This document shows positions 1 to 5,542 of a stretch of 6,700 nt of DNA, piece after piece. Every line of letters begins with the position of its first letter. The first letter of the stretch is position 1. The stretch is from Clostridia bacterium. GTDB lineage: Bacteria > Bacillota_A > Clostridia > Oscillospirales > CAG-272. The stretch is taken from positions 1-6,700 of the forward strand of contig JAFQLN010000103.1 in NCBI GenBank assembly GCA_017414585.1, given 5' to 3'. A model generated the notes under the pieces. That model had not been told where the DNA came from, did no database searches, and saw only the letters and a list, made by a program, of their open reading frames with translations. Both the position numbers and the translations under genes were made by a program.

Positions 1-138
1 GGTAATACGGCGGCGGCAAGCGTGCCGATTGCACTGGATGAACTGGTACGTTCCGGCAAGCTCGTGAAAGGAGACCTCATTCTGCTCTGCGCGTTCGGAG
101 GAGGCCTGTCCAGCGGCGGATGCATCATCCGTTGGTAA
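1..138 (+). CDS. fabH: Beta-ketoacyl-ACP synthase III, C-terminal end (partial)
   Basis: Frame 1 is open from the window edge to TAA at 136-138 and gives the last 45 residues of FabH. It starts with GNT, in which the Asn is the catalytic-triad Asn of the Cys-His-Asn thiolase-fold enzymes. It continues through [12 protein letters not shown] and ends with the family's glycine-rich FGGGL segment and a terminal IIRW. FabH condenses acetyl-CoA (or a branched primer) with malonyl-ACP to start type II fatty-acid synthesis in the cytoplasm. The 5' part, with the active-site Cys and His, lies outside the window. A terminator follows about 35 bases after the stop, so fabH is the last gene of its transcript here rather than being followed directly by acpP, fabD or fabG. 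The motif match is clear; substrate preference cannot be judged from this end. Confidence 0.93.
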   Translation, partial: GNTAAASVPIALDELVRSGKLVKGDLILLCAFGGGLSSGGCIIRW

Positions 139-172
139 GGAGACAACCGGCTCCACTGGAACTGGCGATAAC

Positions 173-222
173 AAAAAATCGACCTGAATGTGATTTTTTT
201 CAGTCACATCAGGTCGTTTTTT
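173..222. terminator. Bidirectional intrinsic terminator between fabH and uppP
   Basis: CGACCTGA (180-187) pairs with TCAGGTCG (209-216), and TGTGA (189-193) pairs with TCACA (204-208). This makes a 13-bp stem with one bulged A and a 10-base loop. Downstream on the + strand are six T (217-222). Upstream are six A (173-178), which become a U-tract for minus-strand transcription. The hairpin can therefore end both fabH from the left and the uppP operon from the right. Confidence 0.93.
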
Positions 223-225
223 CGT

Positions 226-1062
226 TTATGCAGTGAGGAAATAATAGAGAAGTACGACGGTGCCGAGGATAATCCGGTACCAGCCGAATACTTGAAAACT
301 GTGCCTTCGGACAAATCCCACAAGAAAACGGATGGCAATCATCGAAACGATGAACGCGGTAAGCGTGCCGACAATCATCGTGATCACTTCCGTCTGTGTG
401 AAGTGAAGTCCGTAGTCCAGAACATATTTGAGAATTTTCAGAGCACTCGCACCGAGCATGACGGGAATTGCCAGAAAGAACGAGAATTCTGCCGCAGAAG
501 TCCGGGAGACATTCACAAGCATCGCGCCGATGATGGTCGAGCCAGAACGGGATGTGCCGGGAATGAGCGAAAGAAGCTGGAAGCATCCGATTTTGAGCGC
601 GGTTTTCGCGTCAATGTCTTCCGCTTTTTCAACTCTGTATGTGCGGTTTTTGTGCTTTCGTTCAATGATGATGAACACAATACCGTAAAGAATCAACGTC
701 GCCGCGACTGTCATGTAGTTGTAAAGATATTTGTCCAAAAGATCATCGAAAAGAAGCCCGATGACCGCGGCGGGAATGGCTGCAATGATGATATTGCCCC
801 ACAAGGTCAGCGTACGCCTTGTTTCATCCGGGGTATTGTCCTTTGTCCATGGGAACAGACGCTTCCGGTAAAGAATCAGCACCGCGAGAATGGAACCGAA
901 CTGAATGACCACGCGAAACATTTCCATGAATTCCGGTGATACATTCATATTCGTGAACTTGTCGAAGAGAATCATGTGCCCCGTTGAGGAAACCGGAAGC
1001 CATTCTGTGATTCCCTGTACGATTCCGAGAAACAATGCCTTCAGAAAATCGAAAAAAATCAT
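226..1062 (-). CDS. uppP: Undecaprenyl-diphosphate phosphatase (UppP/BacA family)
   Basis: A 278-residue integral membrane enzyme that removes a phosphate from undecaprenyl diphosphate. This recycles the lipid carrier used for peptidoglycan and wall polymers, and overexpression of family members gives bacitracin resistance. The N-terminus has the family's QGITEW stretch (Q16 to E20, the (E/Q)xxxE motif) followed by SSTGH at 25-29. The second signature, PGTSRSG, lies at 168-174 and contains the Arg thought to contact phosphate. Hydrophobic segments alternate with short charged loops along the whole length, and the size is normal for the family. The start is supported by GGAGGG (1066-1071, minus sense) 3 bases ahead of ATG, and by the family's usual N-terminus. 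It is the last gene of a tight cluster after the U32 gene (11-base gap that contains its ribosome site) and ends at the bidirectional terminator. Confidence 0.96.
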   Translation of the reverse strand: MIFFDFLKALFLGIVQGITEWLPVSSTGHMILFDKFTNMNVSPEFMEMFRVVIQFGSILAVLILYRKRLFPWTKDNTPDETRRTLTLWGNIIIAAIPAAVIGLLFDDLLDKYLYNYMTVAATLILYGIVFIIIERKHKNRTYRVEKAEDIDAKTALKIGCFQLLSLIPGTSRSGSTIIGAMLVNVSRTSAAEFSFFLAIPVMLGASALKILKYVLDYGLHFTQTEVITMIVGTLTAFIVSMIAIRFLVGFVRRHSFQVFGWYRIILGTVVLLYYFLTA

Positions 1063-1073
1063 AAACCCTCCGA

Positions 1074-2339
1074 TCAGCCGAGACGCAGGATGTCCCCCTT
1101 CTGTACAGGGAACGGAACTTTCAGGCGGAAGTACATATTCGGGTGCGGAGCCGATTCGATTGCTTCACCGCGTGCGGATGACAGACTTGCGGCAGAAAAA
1201 GCGCGTCCGACCATGCCGGGGGAGATCAGCTCAACTGTGTCAGATGCACATACTTTGTTGCGCTGGATGAACAGAACATCGTACATTCCGTCACGGTCAG
1301 GAGTCAGTGCGGGCTGTACTGCTGTGGCAAGATATGCCTTTTCACGGATGTAGCCGAGCTCGTGTACCGTATTTGCGTTTTCATGCGGCGGTGTGAAGAA
1401 AAATCCCGTGCCGTACTCCCGATGGCTGACGCCGCAGAGTTCATTGACCCACGCGGGATCGAGCACATAATGCTCCGGATCACGCCGGTATGCGTCAATG
1501 GCGAGACGGTAGGTGTTCGTGACAACAGCAGTATAGTAAGCACTTTTTACGCGGCCTTCGATTTTGTAGCTGGATATGCCCGCTTCTTCCAGTTCCGGAA
1601 TGTGTTCAAGCATGCACATATCCTTGGAACTCATGAAGAAGGTTTCTCCGTTTTCATCCTGTTCCGCAGCAGCGACGGAAGGAATGTCTGGACGGTTCGC
1701 TTCTCCGAGATCCATCGCTGTCGGTGAATACTTCCAGCGGCAGGACTGGGCGCAGGCACCGTGGTTTGCGTCGCGTCCGGTGAAGTAGTTGGAGAGGAGA
1801 CAGCGTCCGCTGTAGGCAATGCACATCGCACCGTGGACAAATGTTTCCAGTTCAATCGAATCGGGGATGTTCGCACGGATCTCGCGGATGTCCGCCAGCG
1901 TCAGTTCACGGGCAAGGACAATGCGCTTTGCACCGAGCTTGTGCCATGCAATGCACGCCTGCGCGGAGACGGTGCTAGCTTGGGTGGAAATATGTACTTC
2001 CAGAGAAGGCGCGATTTCGCGGCACAGCATGACAACGCCGATGTCGGAAACAATCACTGCGTCCACACCGATCGAAGCGAGAAAACGGATGTAATCCGAA
2101 AGCTCTTCGTATTCATGCGTGTGCGGCATGACATTGACAGTCACATACAGTTTTACCTGATGACTGTGGCAGAAGTAAACGGCGGCAACCAGTTCGTCGC
2201 GTTCAAAATTGGTTGAAGCCGCGCGCATACCGAAGTTTTTTCCTGCCAGATAGACCGCGTCAGCGCCGTACAGAACGGCAGCTTTCAGCTTTTCAAAATT
2301 GCCGGCAGGAGAGAGAAGTTCCGCTTTTTTCATCGCCAT
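1074..2339 (-). CDS. Peptidase U32 family protein, TrhP/YrrO-like (probable tRNA U34 hydroxylation protein)
   Basis: The 421-residue protein opens with the family's AELLSPAGNFEKLKAA block and GADAVYLAG (TIM-barrel-like N-terminal half). It contains the full U32 signature from E165: ETFVHGAMC...GRC. Cysteines 173, 180, 196 and 200 match the conserved set that in studied members is thought to hold an iron-sulfur cluster. KIEGRVKSAYY follows later, and the small C-terminal barrel ends with PVQKGDILRL. The family was named as a peptidase, but E. coli TrhP and B. subtilis TrhP1/TrhP2 act in prephenate-dependent 5-hydroxyuridine formation at tRNA position 34, while RlhA acts on 23S rRNA. The length fits TrhP/YrrO better than the longer RlhA, so a tRNA role is inferred. 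The start is uncertain: ATG at 2339 lies 1 base after the stop of the upstream Dabb gene, while ATG at 2333 gives the more usual MKKAELL beginning. Neither has a strong ribosome site, so translational coupling is likely. Confidence 0.9.
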   Translation of the reverse strand: MAMKKAELLSPAGNFEKLKAAVLYGADAVYLAGKNFGMRAASTNFERDELVAAVYFCHSHQVKLYVTVNVMPHTHEYEELSDYIRFLASIGVDAVIVSDIGVVMLCREIAPSLEVHISTQASTVSAQACIAWHKLGAKRIVLARELTLADIREIRANIPDSIELETFVHGAMCIAYSGRCLLSNYFTGRDANHGACAQSCRWKYSPTAMDLGEANRPDIPSVAAAEQDENGETFFMSSKDMCMLEHIPELEEAGISSYKIEGRVKSAYYTAVVTNTYRLAIDAYRRDPEHYVLDPAWVNELCGVSHREYGTGFFFTPPHENANTVHELGYIREKAYLATAVQPALTPDRDGMYDVLFIQRNKVCASDTVELISPGMVGRAFSAASLSSARGEAIESAPHPNMYFRLKVPFPVQKGDILRLG

Positions 2340-2340
2340 A

Positions 2341-2634
2341 TCAGAAATCCAGGCACAGCCGCGCTTCTACAACGCTTCTGACATAGGCTGCCGCTTCCAC
2401 ATGGAGAGGGTTGACCTGATAACCTGCGAGGGCTTCTTCGCTTTCAAAGGTGGAGTCGAGCATGATGTCGGCGTTGGAAGAAGGCAGACGGTCGGTCACA
2501 ACAATCAGCTTGATCATCCCGTCAATTTTTCCGTTGAGGGATTCCAGACGGTACTTGACTTCTGCACGGGCAGTGGTCTTTTCTTCTTCCGTAAGAGTTT
2601 CCTTCAGTTTCCAGAGAATAATATGCTTAACCAT
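2341..2634 (-). CDS. Dabb (stress-responsive alpha/beta barrel) domain protein
   Basis: This 97-residue protein starts with the characteristic MVKHIILWKLKE strand of Dabb proteins. A helix rich in Glu and Lys, a central strand (IKLIVVTDR), then FESEEALAGY and NPLHVEAAAYV follow, ending at VVEARLCLDF. The whole protein is one ferredoxin-like domain of usual family length, and members normally form dimeric alpha+beta barrels. The biochemical role of the bacterial single-domain members is generally unknown, so none is assigned. The start is well supported: AAGGA (2643-2647, minus sense) sits 8 bases ahead of ATG. Its stop is 1 base from the U32 start, implying one transcript. No convincing promoter was seen in the 96 bases after rnj. 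Confidence 0.9.
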   Translation of the reverse strand: MVKHIILWKLKETLTEEEKTTARAEVKYRLESLNGKIDGMIKLIVVTDRLPSSNADIMLDSTFESEEALAGYQVNPLHVEAAAYVRSVVEARLCLDF

Positions 2635-2680
2635 GGTAAAAATCCTTTCTTTGCTGACAATAAGAGTAAATATGGAACAA

Positions 2681-2722
2681 CCTGCCGGCTCATAGAAGAG
2701 AGCACTCTCGAAGCACGGCAGG
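2681..2722 (-). terminator. Weak hairpin between rnj and the Dabb gene (possible partial terminator or processing site)
   Basis: In minus sense CCTGCCG (2722-2716) pairs with CGGCAGG (2687-2681). The 28-base interior contains a second small hairpin, GAGA/TCTC (2706-2709 with 2698-2701). The tract after it, TTGTTCC and then an AT-rich run, is only moderately U-rich, so any termination is probably incomplete. It could equally be an RNA processing site or chance. It lies directly after the rnj stop. Confidence 0.3.
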
Positions 2723-2730
2723 CAGTTTGA

Positions 2731-4410
2731 TCAGACATTCATGATAACCGGCAGAATCATCGGCTTGCGCTTGGTTTTGGAGTAGAGATACTTCGAGAGC
2801 GCATCCTTGACATTTGTTTTCATCTGTGTCCATTCGGTTACGCCGGAATCGAGGGTGTCGCAGAGTACGCCCCGGACGAGTTCCCGGACATTGTCCATGA
2901 GTTCTTCGCTTTCCCGGACATAGACGAAACCGCGGGAAATCAGGTCGGGACCGGAGATGATGGTCTGTTCGTCCATGTCAACCGTGGCGACAACCACAAT
3001 CAGACCGTCCTGTGCGAGATGACGTCGGTCGCGGAGAACAATGCTGCCGACATCTCCGACACCGTAACCGTCAACCAGCATCCGTCCGGAGGGAACCGTG
3101 CCGTTCTTCTTTGCGCTGTCGGGTCCGAGCTCAAGAACCTGACCGATATCCATGATGAAAATATTCTTTCCGTCCATGCCCATGTATTCGGCAAGTTCCT
3201 TGTGCTGCATCAGGTGATGGTATTCCCCGTGAATCGGCATAAAGAATTTCGGCTTGGTGAGTGCGTGAATCAGCTTCAGCTCCTCACGGCAGGCGTGACC
3301 GGAAACGTGTACGACCGCTTCGTCGTGATATACCCCAACGCCTTTTTTGTATAATTCGTTGATGATGCGGGAGACCAGCTTTTCATTGCCGGGGATCGCG
3401 TGGGAGGAGAGGACAACCAGATCCTTCGGCGTCAGCTCAACCTGTGAGTGATCCGCGAATGCCATGCGGTAAAGCGCAGACATCGGTTCGCCCTGCGAGC
3501 CTGTTGTGATGATGGTGATCATCTCCTGCGGATAACGATTGATGTCGGCAATGTCAATCAGAACACCGTCCGGAACATCCATATAGCCGAGCCGCACAGC
3601 CGCACCGACGACATTGATCATGCTGCGTCCCGTGATGGCTACCTTGCGCCCGAACTTTACACTGGAATTGATAATCTGCTGTACGCGGTGGACGTTTGAG
3701 GAAAAGGTTGCAATGACAATCCGGCGGTCGGGATTGGTCATGAAAATGTGGTCGAGTGAAGTGCCGACTTTTCGTTCCGACGGGGTGAAGCCGGAGCGGT
3801 CTACATTCGTGCTTTCGCACATCAGCAGGAGAATGCCTTCGCGTCCGTATTCGCCGATTCTTGTCAGATCCATCATTTCGCCGCTGACAGGGGAAACATC
3901 CAGTTTGAAGTCGCCGGTGTGCAGAATCGTACCGACAGGGGTGCGGACAGCAATCATGCAGGCGTCGGCGATGGAGTGGTTTGCACGGATGAATTCACAC
4001 TTGAATGCACCCAGCTTGAGAATCGTGCCGGCTTCGACTGTGATCAGCGTGCGCTCACCCAGCAGCTTGTGCTCCGCCAGTTTGCTTTCGAGAATGCCGA
4101 GCGTCAGGCGCGTACCGTATACTGGAACATTGATCAGCTTGAGCAGGTACGGAATCGCACCGATGTGGTCTTCGTGTCCGTGCGTGACGAGAATGCCGCG
4201 GATCTTCTGGAAGTTCTTTTCCAGATAGGAAAAATCGGGGATGACGAGATCAACGCCGAGCATATCTTCATCCGGGAAAGCAAGCCCGCAGTCAATGATG
4301 ATCATGTCGTTTTCATATTCGATCACGGCGAGATTCTTTCCGATTTCATTCAGTCCCCCAAGCATCATTACACGGGCTTTGGAGGCAGGGGGGGTTTGTT
4401 TTTTTGCCAT
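2731..4410 (-). CDS. rnj: Ribonuclease J
   Basis: A 559-residue metallo-beta-lactamase/beta-CASP ribonuclease. RNase J enzymes cut RNA internally and degrade it 5' to 3', and they lead mRNA turnover and rRNA maturation in most Firmicutes. The N-terminus has LGGLNEIGKN and the HGHEDHIG metal-binding motif (His77, His79, Asp81, His82). H145 and the Asp of GDFK (167) are further candidate zinc ligands. The beta-CASP part shows CESTNVDRSG, then TTGSQGEP (about 303-310), HVSGHA (about 368-373) and PIHGEYHH. The C-terminal domain is present, so the protein is full length (B. subtilis RNase J1 is about 555 residues). The start at 4410 is chosen because GAAAGGAA (4416-4423) lies directly ahead at ideal spacing; an in-frame ATG at 4425 would place that site inside the gene. 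Upstream are a small ORF and a folded leader; downstream lie the Dabb, U32 and uppP genes. Confidence 0.97.
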   Translation of the reverse strand: MAKKQTPPASKARVMMLGGLNEIGKNLAVIEYENDMIIIDCGLAFPDEDMLGVDLVIPDFSYLEKNFQKIRGILVTHGHEDHIGAIPYLLKLINVPVYGTRLTLGILESKLAEHKLLGERTLITVEAGTILKLGAFKCEFIRANHSIADACMIAVRTPVGTILHTGDFKLDVSPVSGEMMDLTRIGEYGREGILLLMCESTNVDRSGFTPSERKVGTSLDHIFMTNPDRRIVIATFSSNVHRVQQIINSSVKFGRKVAITGRSMINVVGAAVRLGYMDVPDGVLIDIADINRYPQEMITIITTGSQGEPMSALYRMAFADHSQVELTPKDLVVLSSHAIPGNEKLVSRIINELYKKGVGVYHDEAVVHVSGHACREELKLIHALTKPKFFMPIHGEYHHLMQHKELAEYMGMDGKNIFIMDIGQVLELGPDSAKKNGTVPSGRMLVDGYGVGDVGSIVLRDRRHLAQDGLIVVVATVDMDEQTIISGPDLISRGFVYVRESEELMDNVRELVRGVLCDTLDSGVTEWTQMKTNVKDALSKYLYSKTKRKPMILPVIMNV

Positions 4411-4415
4411 AAATA

Positions 4416-4423
4416 TTCCTTTC
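4416..4423 (-). promoter_or_regulatory. Ribosome binding site that fixes the rnj start
   Basis: Minus-sense GAAAGGAA has its AAGGA core at 4417-4421, 6 bases ahead of ATG 4408-4410. It overlaps the TGA stop (4422-4424) of the upstream small ORF, so ribosomes ending there would already be on the rnj initiation site. It makes the more distal in-frame ATG at 4425 unlikely. Confidence 0.8.
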
Positions 4424-4616
4424 ATTCATTCGTTTGAAACGGAACGGAGCGCATTCTGAAAAAATGCCGCAGTTCTGTTAAAGCAGCGCTCGGAGACGTG
4501 AATATACATGAGCGATCCGTTCCCGTTTCTTTTTCATCTATCTGATATGTAGCTGCAGTGTGTTGGTGCGGAACGGAAATACCTGCCGATAAAAACACAG
4601 AAAGGCAGAAATGCAT
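4422..4616 (-). CDS. Possible small protein or leader peptide (64 residues) ahead of rnj
   Basis: The ORF starts at ATG 4614-4616, preceded by an excellent Shine-Dalgarno GGAGGG (4623-4628, minus sense) with a 6-base spacer. It ends with TGA at 4422-4424, 11 bases before the rnj ATG and inside the rnj ribosome site. The product begins MHFCLSVFLSAGISV, a short hydrophobic stretch, then a mixed polar region (IDEKETGTDR) and a basic tail (LRHFFRMR). I do not recognise it. In Bacillus the small RNA polymerase subunit gene rpoY sits just ahead of rnjA, so the position is comparable, but I see no RpoY resemblance. Codon use does not clearly mark it as coding, and it may be a leader peptide whose translation affects the terminator-like hairpin inside it. 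The ribosome site and tail-to-head fit with rnj are the evidence; function is unknown. Confidence 0.4.
   Translation of the reverse strand: MHFCLSVFLSAGISVPHQHTAATYQIDEKETGTDRSCIFTSPSAALTELRHFFRMRSVPFQTNE
4459..4487 (-). terminator. Weak terminator-like hairpin (possible attenuator) just ahead of rnj
   Basis: In minus sense GCTGC (4487-4483) pairs with GCGGC (4470-4466) around a 12-base loop, followed by one A and six T (4464-4459). One pair is G-U, so the stem forms fully only in minus-strand RNA. GAGCGC/GCGCTC (4491-4486 with 4452-4447) is an overlapping 6-bp alternative that shares two bases of the first arm. The stem is short, so full termination is doubtful. Its place about 50 bases before the rnj start, inside the small ORF, is what suggests attenuation. 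Confidence 0.3.
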
Positions 4617-4648
4617 CCTTTTCCCTCCGTGCAGGCAACAGAGAAAAG

Positions 4649-4845
4649 ACCCGACAGATGCCATCCGTAAACCGTCCACGAACGGAGAATGCGGGTAACC
4701 GGGAGGAAAGAGGATACTGTGATGTCCGGTCTCGGAGGAGGTATCCCGAAGGCGGCGGGCTTCTCCTCCGAAACATCACAGCATATGAAAACCGTTCCGC
4801 CGACCTGCGCAAAATGCAATATGCGCATCGGCGACAAACAAAGCT
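4649..4845 (-). promoter_or_regulatory. Structured 5' leader RNA of the rnj transcript (unrecognised)
   Basis: This segment begins at the expected transcription start and has no convincing ORF. Read in minus sense it can fold into three blocks. Hairpin 1 (4833-4798) has CGCCGA/TCGGCG plus TGCGCA/TGCGCA. Hairpin 2 (4781-4717) has CTGTGATGT/ACATCACAG, then CGGAGGAG/CTCCTCCG, then CCCG/CGGG, with an asymmetric 2-by-7 internal loop. A three-way junction is closed by ACCCG/CGGGT (4696-4692 with 4653-4649) and carries CCGT/ACGG and ACGGAT/ATCTGT. The last helix needs a G-U pair, which favours the minus strand as the RNA. I looked for T-box, 6S, RNase P, SRP and common riboswitch consensus stretches and saw none. 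It may be a cis-regulatory leader or a separate small RNA. Confidence 0.55.
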
Positions 4846-4851
4846 GATCAT

Positions 4852-4880
4852 ATTATACACCAGAAACTTGCTTTCGTCAA
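4852..4880 (-). promoter_or_regulatory. Sigma-A promoter for the rnj leader and operon
   Basis: Minus-sense TTGACG (4880-4875), a 17-base spacer and a perfect TATAAT (4857-4852) make a near-consensus housekeeping promoter. Transcription should start near 4845, leaving about 435 bases before the rnj ATG and about 230 before the small ORF. The 75 bases between this promoter and the stop of the upstream gene hold only small, weak inverted repeats. Confidence 0.88.
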
Positions 4881-4955
4881 GAGATAAGGAAGGCGGGGAG
4901 GACGGGTTTTGATAAGCTGACACATTTTTGTGAATAATCACGGAACTTCATCCGG

Positions 4956-5207
4956 TTATGCCAGACCGATAATCAGCGCGACAGTGCCGATCAGTGCGGA
5001 GGAAGTGGCAGCTCCGAGGGCGAAAGCAGCGGCACGTCCGAACAGACGGGTTTTCGGCGGCGGAGCAAAATAGCTGCACGCATCCCGTACGATCCGGTCA
5101 GCTTCTGCTGCAAGATCGGATCCTGCGGCGGGAATGGTGTTTTTGGGCAGATCGTTTTTGAGGATGAGATACGCCTCTTCAAAATATCTGCTTCCGGGAT
5201 TTTTCAT
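4956..5207 (-). CDS. Small hypothetical protein with a C-terminal membrane segment
   Basis: An 83-residue protein that I do not recognise by name. It starts MKNPGSRYFEEAYLILKN and has an acidic, alanine-rich helix-like stretch (DLAAEADRIVRDA, about 31-43). A Pro/basic linker (PPPKTRLFGR) follows, then one hydrophobic segment at about 59-82, consistent with a single C-terminal membrane anchor. Two starts are possible. ATG at 5207 overlaps the TGA of the upstream reading frame as ATGA, the classic translational-coupling arrangement, and gives the natural-looking MKNPGS beginning. ATG at 5240 would add 11 residues and has a moderate GAGG site. I prefer 5207. No terminator is visible after the stop, so transcription may run into the rnj leader. 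Function cannot be assigned. Confidence 0.6.
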   Translation of the reverse strand: MKNPGSRYFEEAYLILKNDLPKNTIPAAGSDLAAEADRIVRDACSYFAPPPKTRLFGRAAAFALGAATSSALIGTVALIIGLA

Positions 5208-5422
5208 GTAGTAAATTTTTTTCTGACAGCCACGCAGCATACTGTTACCTCATCAGGATGTTTTTTCTGCAGATAGGATCGCCGCAGAATGCTGCCGTTA
5301 TGCAGAATGGAAAATTCGGGCAGAAAAAACGTGCGACTGTCTTCGACAAAATGTGTGCCCGGGAATGACCGTTTCGGATGGAATTGTTCGTAAATTGCCT
5401 GAAAATGGAAAATAGTTAACAA
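5204..5422 (-). CDS. Possible small hypothetical protein (72 residues, TTG start)
   Basis: An open frame from TTG (5420-5422) to TGA (5204-5206). It has no internal ATG and an in-frame TAG six codons upstream, so TTG is the only standard start. Codon choice (repeated CTG, GGC, CAG, GAA and similar) looks like the recognised genes. The product has segments such as FVEDSRTFFLPEFS and ILRRSYLQKK and ends with a basic tail, with no membrane segment or known motif. It overlaps the next small gene by ATGA, which argues that both are real. Against it, the ribosome site is weak (an AGG about 14 bases ahead) and no good minus-strand promoter is seen. It may be a real short gene or the remnant of a longer one. 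Confidence 0.4.
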   Translation of the reverse strand: MLTIFHFQAIYEQFHPKRSFPGTHFVEDSRTFFLPEFSILHNGSILRRSYLQKKHPDEVTVCCVAVRKKFTT

Positions 5423-5470
5423 ATATTGTAAATTTACCTATTGACAAGGCGAATATTGTGTGTTACAATA
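5422..5470. repeat. Repeats in and around the AbrB-like gene's promoter (candidate operator)
   Basis: AATATTGT occurs at 5422-5429 and again at 5452-5459, exactly 30 bases apart, or about three helical turns. The first copy runs into a perfect 10-base palindrome, GTAAATTTAC (5428-5437). The second copy lies inside the promoter spacer and forms TATTGT-5-ACAATA with 5465-5470, which covers the -10 box. This is a plausible binding site for a dimeric regulator, perhaps the AbrB-like protein itself, but AT-rich promoters produce such repeats by chance. Confidence 0.45.
5441..5469 (+). promoter_or_regulatory. Sigma-A promoter of the AbrB-like gene
   Basis: Perfect TTGACA (5441-5446), a 17-base spacer and TACAAT (5464-5469) predict a start near 5476 and a leader of about 67 bases before ATG 5543. 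The same TTGACA contains a TTG that should not be mistaken for a start codon. Confidence 0.92.
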
Positions 5471-5542
5471 AATTCACAGAATAAGCAGGCGAAATTTAGC
5501 TGCCGAAAAATAGCTGAACATCATGGAAACAGGAGAAGAAAA

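Noticed and set aside
190..939. A 249-codon open frame on the + strand.
   Set aside because: It lies wholly over uppP on the opposite strand, has a low-complexity charged composition typical of an antisense shadow, and starts inside the terminator hairpin.
4411..4425. An earlier in-frame ATG for RNase J (adds five residues).
   Set aside because: The strong ribosome site for the ATG at 4410 would be inside the gene, and the upstream ATG has no site of its own; MAKK is also the natural-looking beginning.
4649..4845. Known RNA families for the leader: 6S RNA, RNase P RNA, T-box, SRP RNA, common riboswitches, or the TwoAYGGAY motif (ACGGAT occurs twice nearby).
   Set aside because: The 5' and 3' ends do not pair as in 6S. 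No GAGGAAAGTCC-type RNase P block, T-box sequence or riboswitch core was seen. The two ACGGAT copies are not both in hairpin loops.
4534..4941. Overlapping open frames on both strands across the rnj leader (for example 4658-4912 + and 4534-4941 -).
   Set aside because: They run through the promoter or the hairpins, lack ribosome sites and show no protein-like motifs.
4921..4950. Small inverted repeats (CACA/TGTG, GTGA/TCAC) after the 83-residue gene as a terminator.
   Set aside because: Stems are only four pairs and no U-tract follows in the minus direction.
5441..5542. N-terminal extension of the AbrB-like protein from a TTG.
   Set aside because: The TTG is the -35 box of the promoter; the conserved domain begins at the ATG at 5543 with a good Shine-Dalgarno.
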